Positions 55,418 through 64,000 of a stretch of 64,000 nt of DNA are shown here, in pieces. Source of the stretch: Myotis daubentonii. Taxonomy: Eukaryota > Chordata > Mammalia > Chiroptera > Vespertilionidae. The translations under genes were made by a program, and so were the position numbers. Position 1 is the stretch's first letter; the number at the start of each line of letters is the position of its first letter. A model generated the notes under the pieces. The model was not told the DNA's origin and searched no databases. It was given only the letters and a program-made list of their open reading frames with translations. The DNA lies in the NCBI RefSeq assembly GCF_963259705.1, contig NC_081841.1:94720559-94784558 (forward strand), written 5' to 3'.

Positions 55418-57469
55418 TCAGTGGCTGCTCCCTGGGTGACAGTGACTCCTTGGTCTGTGGTTGCTCTTCGGGCGGTTGCGGTAGCAGCTGCTCTTCAGCT
55501 GGCAGCAGCTCCTCTGGTGGGTGCTGTTCATAGCTGTCGTGGCTCTTTTGGCTGGTGGGGCGAGGTTTCACATACAGCTGCTGTTCCTCAGCAGAGGGTG
55601 TGGTGCTCAGGAGGTTGCTGTTGCTTGGATCTGCTGCGTTGATTTAAAGACACAAAATACAACACAACATGGCAGCACGTACCAGGCACTATACACAAAT
55701 ATATTCACGATATTAATAACCCCAAATAAATGTGACCACCCGAATTAAGAGAATTAGGGGATAAGGAAGAAGGAAGAGAAAAAGAGAAAAGAGAAAAAAA
55801 GAAAAGAAAAGTAGGGACCAAAAAAAGGAGTGCAAAAATGAAATTGGGAAAAAGGAGGGGGGGGAAAATAAAAGCGAGAAAAGAAAAGAAAAGAAAAGAA
55901 AGAAAAGAAAAGAAAATAAAGGAGAAAAGAAAAAAGAGTGAAAAGAGAGAATGAAGTGGAAGAGGGGAAGAGACTTTTTATATGAGGAGAATACTCCTAT
56001 AGAACCGCCACTAATCCCAACAAATTCCAGCAACAGCTCCCTGGAGATGAATGCAAACTAGAAACAACCAATAATATAACGATGAAAATAGAATGGAGAA
56101 CACTAATCCCAAAATAATATAAAGAGAAAATAAAATGGCACTTTAAAAAATGGTAAAATGGTAGCAGTAATAATACTGCTTAAAAATAAGAAGGTAGTAA
56201 TTAAAAGGGTAAAATCAGGTGATGGAAAAAGAAGAAAAAAAAGAAATTGGTTTCTTAGTTAAAAGGTGAAAAAAAAATTGCAGTAGTGAAGGGCCTTCGG
56301 TTCTTCTATTCTTCAGTGTGGCTTGCCTTAGACCTGCCAGGTATTCAGGAGAGTGTTGAGTTTCCCTGCGATACACTGTTCCTCTGTTTTGTAAACCACA
56401 GTCCTTATTTTAAAGCAGGCCGTATTTGTTTCCCAGACTGCCTTATTTTGTGTTTACCAAAGAGTCAGTTTGTGGGTCAGCCTCTGGGTGGCAGTGTTCT
56501 GGGGTTGGCCTCTGAGGATATAGGGCATCTCTGTCCAGTGGAAGTTCACTGCCCAGAGCTGGCTGCGTAATAGTTAGTTACCGGCGCTGTGTTGTTGCTG
56601 GAATTGAAAATCCCTCTATAGGCCATACCCAGTTAACTCCCAGGGACTGATCAGGTTATTTTAATCCTTGATCTCCTTCAGGGTGGAATCTGGGTGTGTC
56701 TGTGCTCCTTGCCTGGGGCCTGCGGGGAGGAGTCTCACTCTCTGGAGAGAATGGCTGCCCCAGTCCTGGGCTCAGGGGTGTCTCAGCACTCAATTCGCTG
56801 CCACCTCTCCCGGCCCCCCTTCGCTCCTCAGTATCCGAAATGTCCCATGAACAGGAATCAGTGAAAACAAACAAACAAATGCTGGCCGCAGAAACGGGGA
56901 AGGCTTGGTTTCTGTAAGCTTCTTCTCTTACCGGGACTGCATGGTCTGGTCAGCTCTTCAGGCTGTCCCCTTTAGGCTCAGTCCTCCGTGATCACAGAAC
57001 CCAGCTCTCAATTCCCCCAGCGGCGCCAGGAATCCCGCGGTTCTCCTTTCCCCGGTCAGGGGCTGTGCTTGTCCGAAGGGACGCGTCTGTCTGCCATGCG
57101 GTCTCCCTCCCACTCTCTGGGCTCAGAGGTCTGGCAAACTTTCCTGCCCAAATCCCTGGTTTTTTTTTTTTTTTTTTTTTTACCTTTCCAGGGGAGTTCT
57201 GCTCTTCCCGGCTGCAAACCGTCTCACCAGCTGAGCAATTTCGCCAATTCCAGGTGGGTGTTATTAGTTTCAGCTGCTCACTCCGTTTGCTCCGGGACAC
57301 GAATTGGGACGCGTCTGCCTATATCGCCGCCATCTTCCGTCTCCCTGTATAATGTATGTTTTGAACCACGATCCAAATAAAGTCCTACTTTATGATTTTT
57401 AAATATGTTTCCTTGCATTTTTAAAGCAATTGTTCTAATTTATTTTTACTTTAAAACACTTTTAAAATT

Positions 57470-57673
57470 GTGGTTTTATTGATTTTAGAGAGAGGGAGAG
57501 GGAAAGAGAGACATAGAAACATTAATGATGAGAGAGAATCATTGATCAGCTGCCTCCTGCATGCCTCACACTGGGAGCAAACCCACAACCCAGGAATGTG
57601 CCCTGACTGGGAATTGAACTTCGATCACTTGGTGCATGGGTTGATGCTCATCACTGAACCATACCGCCTGGGC
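57470..57673 (-). mobile_element. VES-type SINE
   Basis: Antisense; tail side gtggttttattgattttaga, head side gaaccataccgcctgggc. Confidence 0.92.
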
Positions 57674-57868
57674 TTCTTGGATTTTTTTGAACTTTGGTTT
57701 CTACTTTGATCTCTTGTTTTTCTTCCCTTATGATTTATTTATTGAAGAAACGAGGTCATTTTTCCATAGTTTGGATTTTGCTAATTATGTCTTCATGAAG
57801 TTGTCTAACATGTTTCTCTGTTCTCTGTATTTACTGTAAATTAGTAGTTTGATCCAAAGGCTTGATCA

Positions 57869-58101
57869 GCCTGACCAGTGTGGCTCACTGATTGAGTGTC
57901 AACCCATGAACCAGGAGGTCACAGTTTGATTCCTGGTCAGGGCACATGCCGGGGTTGTGGGCTCTTTCCTCAGTGGGGGGTGTGCAGGTGGCAGCCGATC
58001 GGTGATTTTTTCTCATTATTGATGTTTCTGTCCCTCTCTTTCTTACCCTTCCTCTCTCTGAAGTCAATGAAAACATATTAAAAATATTTTTAAACATAAA
58101 T
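57869..58101 (+). mobile_element. VES-type SINE
   Basis: Sense copy with perfect 13-bp target duplication aaaggcttgatca at 57856-57868 and 58102-58114. Confidence 0.95.
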
Positions 58102-58114
58102 AAAGGCTTGATCA

Positions 58115-58615
58115 AATTCAGGTTAAATATGGAGGGACAACAAATATTTTGCTAAGTTCTTCCATCAGGAGGTACACAATGTCTGGTTGTCTATTTATTT
58201 CGGTGATACTAACTGTTGATCCATTATGGATTGAAAAATGGTGGTATTCTTATATTATTTCTTCTTCATTGATTAGCTGGTATATTTCTATAAAGAGATA
58301 TTGTCCCTTATAAACTGTTTTGTTATGCAGTGGTTATATATATATATATACACATCTGTCTGTATATAGCTTGATTTAGTCTTTTTATTTACAATTTTAA
58401 AATAAAAAGGTTGTTTCATACCTTTCAATTGCAACCAACTTTATTTTTTCTTAAGCATCAATTCTCCATCAGAACACATACAAGAATCAATCAGTGAATG
58501 CATAAATAAATGGAACAACAAATTGATATTTCTCTCCTTCTCAAATAATTAAATTAAAAAATTTTGAACCTTATATTTATAGTCAATTGATTTTTTTACA
58601 GAAGTGCCAAGAATT
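58115..58615. other. AT-rich DNA, no feature recognised
   Basis: Includes a short (TA)n at about 58339-58351. No exon-like text. Confidence 0.4.
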
Positions 58616-58870
58616 GTATTAAATATTCATAGAAGCAGTAACCACAAGAGCCAAACTGTGGCAACAGTCAAACACCCATCAACTGATGAAAGAATAACCT
58701 AAGTGTAGTATGTCTATATAATGAAATACTATTCAACCATAAAAAGGAAGTAGTAATACATACTACAATAATGATGGACCATAAAAATGTATGTTCCATG
58801 AAAGAAGCCAGACACAGAAGAACACATATTGCAAACTTTCATTTATATGAAATGTCCAGAATAGTATATG
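58616..58870 (+). mobile_element. Old L1 ORF2-end fragment
   Basis: Sense text of the ORF2 3-prime part (agccaaactgtggcaacag, cacccatcaactgatgaaag, tataatgaaatactattcaa). Strongly diverged. Confidence 0.8.
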
Positions 58871-58944
58871 TAGTACTTGGTATTAATACTGTACCATGTG
58901 GGTATGTTACCATGTTGATGTATATCCTTCCAGTTTTTTCCTGC

Positions 58945-59040
58945 ATTTCTGAATAATGATTGTCTTGTAGTTTAGTTGTAATTTTGATGTGGTTGTGGGA
59001 GGATGCAAGTACCATGTTTCCTGTGCTGCCATCTTGACCA
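58945..59040 (-). mobile_element. L1 5-prime UTR terminal fragment
   Basis: Antisense ttgtagtttagttgtaattt through gtgctgccatcttgacc, matching the ends of L1-A (6400-6457) and the HAL1-like element (62220-62290). Only the first 100 bp of an L1. Confidence 0.7.
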
Positions 59041-59059
59041 TAAGCCCCTCTAACCTCTT

Positions 59060-59094
<35 letters not shown>

Positions 59095-59104
59095 CTTACT
59101 TACT
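59060..59104. repeat. (TTTA)n microsatellite
   Basis: About eleven units of tttatttattta type with ttac variants at the right end. Confidence 0.92.
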
Positions 59105-59117
59105 TTTTTATTAATTT

Positions 59118-59288
59118 TTTCTGGTTAATCCTCACCCAAGTATATTGTTTTCCCATTTATTTTTGAAAAATTAAATATATGCATATTTTTAAATATGAAC
59201 CCCAGACATGTGCCTTTTATCATAATCAAACCTGAGACCCTTCAGTCCGCAGGCCAACCCTCTATCCACTGAGCCAAACCAGCTGGGC
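59118..59288 (-). mobile_element. VES-like SINE, variant tail, internally deleted
   Basis: Antisense tail ggttaatcctcacccaagta and head gagccaaaccagctgggc are present; the middle (gaagttgcctcc region) is largely replaced by AT-rich text. Confidence 0.75.
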
Positions 59289-59482
59289 TAAATAAATATA
59301 TTTTTATTGACTTCAGAGAGGCAGGGAGAGAGAGATAGAAACAGAAATGTTGAGATAGAATCATTGATTGGCTGCCTCCTGCATGCCACCCACAACCCGG
59401 GCAAGTGCCCTGACTCAGAATCAAACCTGAGACCCTTAGGTCTATAGGCCCATGCTCTATCCAAAGAGCCAAAATGGCTAGG
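59289..59482 (-). mobile_element. VES-type SINE
   Basis: Antisense; abuts the previous SINE head directly. Tail tatttttattgacttcagag, head gagccaaaatggctagg. Confidence 0.88.
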
Positions 59483-59696
59483 TCCCCTTTGATTTTTAGA
59501 TAGCGTGAACTGAGGGGCGGAGGGGGCGAGACTAAGAAACATTGATATGAGAGATACATGGACCAGTTGCCTCCTGCACAGGTCCCGATGCAGGTTGCTG
59601 AGGCCTGCAACCCAGACACATGCCCTTGACCTGGAATCAAACCCGGACCTTTCTGGTCCATGGGCCAATGCTCTAACCATTGAGAAAAAATGGGCC
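59483..59696 (-). mobile_element. VES-like SINE, degraded
   Basis: Antisense; third in the row, starting ttgatttttagatagcgtg and ending cattgagaaaaaatgggcc. Confidence 0.8.
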
Positions 59697-60087
59697 CTTT
59701 TTTCCTTTTTTTTTTTTTAAATAAATCTTTATTGTTCAGATTATTACAGATGTACCTCTTTTTTCCCCCCATAGCTCCCCTCCATCTGGTTCCCACCACA
59801 CCCCATGCCCTTGCCCCCAACCATTGTTCTTATCCAAAGGTGTACGATTAGTGTCCAATCTCTGCCCGCACCCCTCACACCCCTTTTCCCCCGAGAATTG
59901 TCTGTCCACTCCTTTTCTATGTCCCTGCTTTATTATATTCACCAGTTTATTCTGTTCATCATATTTTTTTATTGACTTAATTTTTAGATTCCCTTGTTGA
60001 CAGATACGTATTTGTTGTCTCTTTGTTGTTCATAATTTTTACCTTTAACTTTTTCTTCTTCTTCCTCTCATTAAAGAATACCCTTCA

Positions 60088-60361
60088 GTCCTACCCGGCT
60101 TGGTCCAGTGGATAGAGTGTCAGCCTGCCGACTGAAGGGTCCCAGGTTCGATTCCAGCCGAGGGCACATGCCTGGGTTGTGGGCTCGATCCCCAGTAGGG
60201 GGTATGTAGGAGGTAGCCGATCAATGATTCTCTCTCATCATTGGTGTTTCTATCTCTCCTCCCTTTCCCTTCCTCTCTGAAATCAATAAAGAAATATAAA
60301 AAAGAAAAAACAATTCAGCTAAGTAAATTTGAAAATCAAATTGGCTTAAAAAATAAAAAAT
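60088..60361 (+). mobile_element. VES-type SINE with 3-prime extra sequence
   Basis: SINE body 60088-60302 (gtcctacccggcttggtcc to gaaatcaataaagaaatata), then A-rich aaaagaaaaaac, about 40 bp of other sequence (aattcagctaagtaaatttg...) and a second A-rich end before the right copy of the 12-bp target duplication gaatacccttca (60076-60087 and 60362-60373). The extra sequence therefore inserted together with the SINE. Confidence 0.9.
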
Positions 60362-61188
60362 GAATACCCTTCAACATTTCATATAATCCTGGTTTGGTGG
60401 TGATGAAGTCCTTTAGCTTTTTCTTGTCTGTGAAGCTCTTTATCTGACCTTCAATTCTACATGATAGCTTTGCTGGGTATAGTAATCTTGGTTGTAGGTT
60501 CTTGCTATTCATCACTTTGAATATTTCTTGCCACTCCCTTCTGGCCTGCATAGTTTCTGTTGAGAAATCAGCTCATAGTTGTATGGGTACTCCCTTGCTG
60601 GTAACTAACTGCTTTTCTCTTGCTGCTTTTAAAATTCTCTCTTTGTCTTTTGCCCTTGGCATTTTAATTATGATGTGTCTTGTTGTGGTCCTTTTTGGAT
60701 TCCTCTTATTTGGGGTTCTTTTCGCTTCATGGACTTGTAATTCTAATTCTTTCATCAGGTAGGGGAAGTTTTCTGTCATTATTTTTTCAAATAGGTTTTC
60801 ACTCTCTTGCTCTCTCTCTTCTTCTGGCATCCCCATAATTCAGATGTTGGTACATTTGAAGTTGTCCCAGAGGCTCCTTACACTATCTTCTTATTTTTGG
60901 ATTCTTTTTCTTTTCAGGATGGGTGTTTTTTGCTTCCTCGTATTTCAAATCTGTGACTTGATTCTTGGGATGCTACAGTCTGCTATTGGATCTCTGTATA
61001 TTATTCTTTATTTCAGTCAGTGTATGCTTAATTTCTGACTGGTCCTTTCCCATTTTTTTGGCATTCTCATTAAGATCTTTGAAGGGCTCACTAAGTTCCT
61101 CAGAGGTTTGTTGAAGATTCTTGAGTAACCTTATAACTGTGGTTTTGAACTCTATATCCAGTAGTTTGCTTTCCTCCATTTCTTTCAT
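60346..61188 (-). pseudogene. HAL1-like ORF1, broken
   Basis: Three pieces of an L1 ORF1-type protein: N-terminus and coiled coil from 61188 (MKEMEESKLLDIEFKT, then KKMGKDQSEIKHTL); RRM end and C-terminal domain start 60573-60836 (ENLFEKIMTENFP, RHIIIKMPRAKDKERILKAA); C-terminus 60374-60551 (ARREWQEIF, PAKLSCRIEGQIKSFTDKKK). Separated by frameshifts near 60560 and 60840. Diverged from all other ORF1 copies in the window. Confidence 0.85.
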
Positions 61189-62375
61189 TGTGACATGTTT
61201 CTTTGTCTCTGCATTTTGGCTGTTTCCCTATGTTGAGAGAGTGGCTTTGTGTGGTATGTGTCCTATTGGGCCCAGTGGCTCCGCCTCCGAAATCACCTGA
61301 GGTGGACACTCTTGGTGCACCCCTTTGTGGGTTGGCTGCACAGTCTTCTTGTAGTTAAGCCTTGATTGTTGTTGGTATCCTTGGGAGCAAATGACCTCCA
61401 GGCCAATTGACTGCAAAGACCCGCTTTGTATATAGGGGAAGAACTGCTGTGCTGGAGACACCCTTATGGGGCAGGACTTGCTTCAGTGGTGCTTTGGTGC
61501 TCACTGAGTCTGCCTCTTGAGTGTGTCACTTGTGGATGTGAGGAGTTGAAATCTGGTATCTGACCACTGGGTACACTGGCTCCTGGATATCCAATGAGGT
61601 GCAAAATTAGCTGCTGCGTGAGTCCACCCAGCAGGAGCTACAGCGAGATGTGCAGATTTCTCCTCCTTGTTTGGGGTTTGGATGTTTTTGGAGCTCTCTG
61701 ATCCATCTGCAGTTTGTTAGGTTAGGCTGTAAAAGGACAGGCGATTCATTTGCGCCTCTGTGCACAGCTTGGGTGGGGTTGTAAATTGGGTTGGGCGGGG
61801 TCACAGAGAATCACCAGGGAGGAGCAAACAACGATGGCTGTCCGTCAGCCATCTCAGCATCTCTGCGACTCCACGTCCTCGTGTCCCGTGCCCCCACAAT
61901 AACAATGATCACTGCGAGCAGCTCTGCGAGAAAGCCACCCTCACTTTCCAACCCACTTCCAGACAGTTCAGTTTCTCCCCATAGGAGTGTGGGTCCCCAG
62001 AGTATCGCCGGAAATGAGTTCAGTGCAGTCGGAAGCTTGTATCTCCCTTCCGAATAAAAAAACTGCGCACCGAGTTGGAGCCTGTTTTGCGTGCCTCCAT
62101 ACCTCTGCTCTTGGCACCTCCACACCTCCTAACCAGTGTAAATGTGCTTTTTTCTTTCCTTCTAGTTGTAGAACTTCCACTCAGCCAGCTTTCCCGTGGT
62201 TCTGGATTATAGCTCTTTTGTGTTTTAGTTGAAATTTTAATGTGGTTGTGGGGGGTGGCACGTACCTTATGCCGCCATATTGGTTCTCCCTGTTTTTGCT
62301 TTTTAAATTTTTTATTTAATTTATTGTAGTAGTGATATTGGTTAATAATATATAGGTTTCAAATGTAACCTCTTT

Positions 62376-62650
62376 AAAAAATATTTTATTATTGATTTAT
62401 GAGAGAGAGGAAGGGAGGGATGAAGGGAAGGAGGGAGGCAGGAAGGGAGGCAGGGTGGGAGAGAGGGAGGGAGGGAGAAATAGAAACATGAATATGAGAA
62501 AGAAACGCCAATCAGCTGCCTCCTGCACACCCACCCTGACTGGGGATCAAGCCCGTAACCTGACCATGTGCCCTGACTGGGAATCAAACCAGTAACCTTA
62601 AGTGCCTGGGACAACACTCAAACAAATGAGCCGCATCAGCCAGGGCATGA
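62376..62650 (-). mobile_element. VES-type SINE with long GA tract
   Basis: Antisense; purine-rich gagaggaagggagggatgaa region expanded to about 80 bp (62402-62480). Target duplication aacctcttt at 62367-62375 and 62651-62659. Confidence 0.9.
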
Positions 62651-62805
62651 AACCTCTTTTTTGAAACTTAATGTAGTATGAACATTTTCTTATGTCATTA
62701 AAAAGTATTTAAAAATTATTTTAATGAATTGCATCATGTATTTGAACTGTAATGTACCTATGTACTGTGAAATGCCGAGTATTTTGAAGTTTACTTATTG
62801 ATAAA

Positions 62806-63159
62806 TTAGAGGTCTGGCGCACAAAATTTGTGCATGGGTACGGTCCCTAGGCCTGGCCTGTGGTCAAGACCATCTTCCCAGGTGCCCGCAGCCAGCCCCA
62901 CCACCCACCGCCACACACACCCCCGGTTCCCATTTTGCCATCAGGTGATCAGTGCCTGATGGCTGGGCGAACGGACTGAGAGGTAGGCTGTTCCCGCTGG
63001 CTCTTTATCCCAACACCTGCCGCAGGTGGCCATTGGGCGATGGGAGCCGGCTGGCTGGGGAAAGGGACCAAGAGGTGGTCAGTTCTCCTCATAGTGACTG
63101 GTCCAGCAGTTATTCTGCCCTTACAGTCAATTTGCATATTACCCTTTTATTATATAGGA
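62806..63159 (-). mobile_element. Helitron H12, minus strand
   Basis: Left end tagaggtctggcgcacaaaa and tttgtgcatggg is the antisense terminus (CTAG has become CTAA); right end gcatattacccttttattat and atagga is the antisense start. 354 bp, no coding content. Confidence 0.85.
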
Positions 63160-64000
63160 TAATGTCATCGTGAACATATATTTGTATATATCTCCTTGTG
63201 CATAATTTTGATTCAAATAAGAAAAAATAGTTCATTTACTCATTTTTTCTCTCAACAGATATTTATGGAGTAATTGCTTTGTGCCATTTCTCTCAGGAGT
63301 CAACATAGGGGGGAGGGGCTTTCCATTCCACCTTAGGCTCTTTAGATATGAGCTGATTGGTCAGTTACAGTTGGGCATTCTAGGCTTGGTTGCTAAGATA
63401 CGAATATTACTCAACCGCTGATCAGTAGTCTCAGGAGACATTTCTGTGTCGTCTGACTGCTTTCTCATAGTGCTACTTGCGCATTGGTGTTGGTGAGAGA
63501 ATAGAAATAGGCTTAGGCCTAGAGTGGAGGTGAGTTCGAACATGAGAAATAAAGTTGGACAGTGGCTGTGTCAGAATAGCAAAGGGATGGATTCAAGGGG
63601 TATTTCCTAAGTACAATATTCTGTTCTTGAAGGGCTGTGGGTGGTTCAAGAGAGGAGGAGTAAGACTCAAGCACTGCCTAGCCACAGAAATTAAGTTTGA
63701 ATGCAGAGCACATACTAAGTTCAACGTGAGATGTACTCAGTTTGAAGAACTGTAACAAATAAGGAATTCTAAAATATAGAGATAAGGGTTTGCAACTCAA
63801 ATAAGACTGGAGATATATATATTTTGTTACTCTAAAAAATTTTAAACATTCATTCTGACTATATTTTTCTAGCAATGGTTAAATTTCACTAATTCTCCAC
63901 ATTCATTCTGAACAAGCTAAGAGTCTCCAACCCCTTAATTGCCCTGTAATTCACCTTTCTCATCTTTTCTGTTGTGTTGGCTAATGTTTTAGTTCTATCA
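63160..64000. other. No feature recognised
   Basis: Unique-looking DNA to the window end. Short frames such as 63555-63755 plus have no domain. Confidence 0.4.

Larger units (their letters stand above)
50323..57345 (-). mobile_element. LINE-1 copy E, full length (7.0 kb)
   Basis: Antisense: T-rich tail at 50321-50336, 3-prime UTR to 50597, ORF2 50598-54401, ORF1 54449-55417, 5-prime UTR 55420-57345 ending gccgccatcttccgtctccc. Perfect 12-bp target duplication tgtataatgtat at 50311-50322 and 57346-57357. Same 5-prime UTR type as L1-B2, including the purine-rich plus-strand tract at 55770-55950 and CpG-rich outer part. Confidence 0.96.
59700..62305 (-). mobile_element. Half-L1 (HAL1-like) retrotransposon, no ORF2
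   Basis: Antisense: T-run 59706-59720, a C-rich 3-prime UTR (59755-59900; cccctccatctggttcccac), then directly the ORF1 C-terminal end (60346) and ORF1 to about 61188, then a 1.1-kb 5-prime UTR ending atgccgccatattggttctc. The 3.8-kb ORF2 that all other L1 copies here possess is absent without scar. This is the layout of HAL1 elements. VES SINE inserted at 60088-60361. Confidence 0.78.

Overview
The window looks like repeat-rich genomic DNA of a vespertilionid (Myotis-like) bat. Three things point there: about twenty tRNA-derived SINEs of the VES type, long LINE-1 (L1) copies, and a dense set of HeliBat-type Helitrons with hAT and mariner relics. As far as I know, VES SINEs plus abundant Helitrons occur together in mammals only in vesper bats. 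No species can be named from sequence alone.

Layout. 1-1,983: non-repetitive DNA and two SINE pieces. 1,984-26,607: almost continuous L1, four copies all on the minus strand: L1-A (1,984-6,460), L1-I (6,462-7,697 and 14,934-20,568), L1-B2 (7,698-14,919, a full-length copy that landed inside L1-I) and L1-D (20,569-26,607). 26,608-30,060: a retrocopy of a spliced, probably non-coding transcript, a VES variant, a mariner MITE, a U2 snRNA fragment and old mammalian repeats. 30,079-32,310: two abutting Helitrons, the first enclosing a processed retrocopy of a myosin-phosphatase (PPP1R12) gene end. 32,331-35,068: old L1 pieces split by SINEs. 35,240-39,585: the only recognisable host gene sequence, a GC-rich promoter-like block, a likely first exon, ancient repeats and one coding exon matching the start of the DDX11 helicase. 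39,586-46,210: a decayed autonomous Helitron (Rep and helicase) followed head-to-tail by four non-autonomous Helitrons. 48,199-50,261: more Helitrons on both strands. 50,323-57,345: a second full-length L1 with 12-bp target duplications. 57,358-62,305: SINEs, old L1 bits and a half-L1 (HAL1-like) element with ORF1 but no ORF2. 62,376-64,000: a SINE, one minus-strand Helitron and DNA with no recognised feature.

How the parts relate. L1 machinery explains the SINEs, retrocopies and U2 fragment, most of which carry target-site duplications (TSDs). The Helitrons form gap-free concatemers, and one sits directly after the DDX11-like exon with no Helitron 5-prime end between. No cellular gene is complete here; the one undamaged-looking protein frame beyond the DDX11 exon is L1-B2 ORF1.
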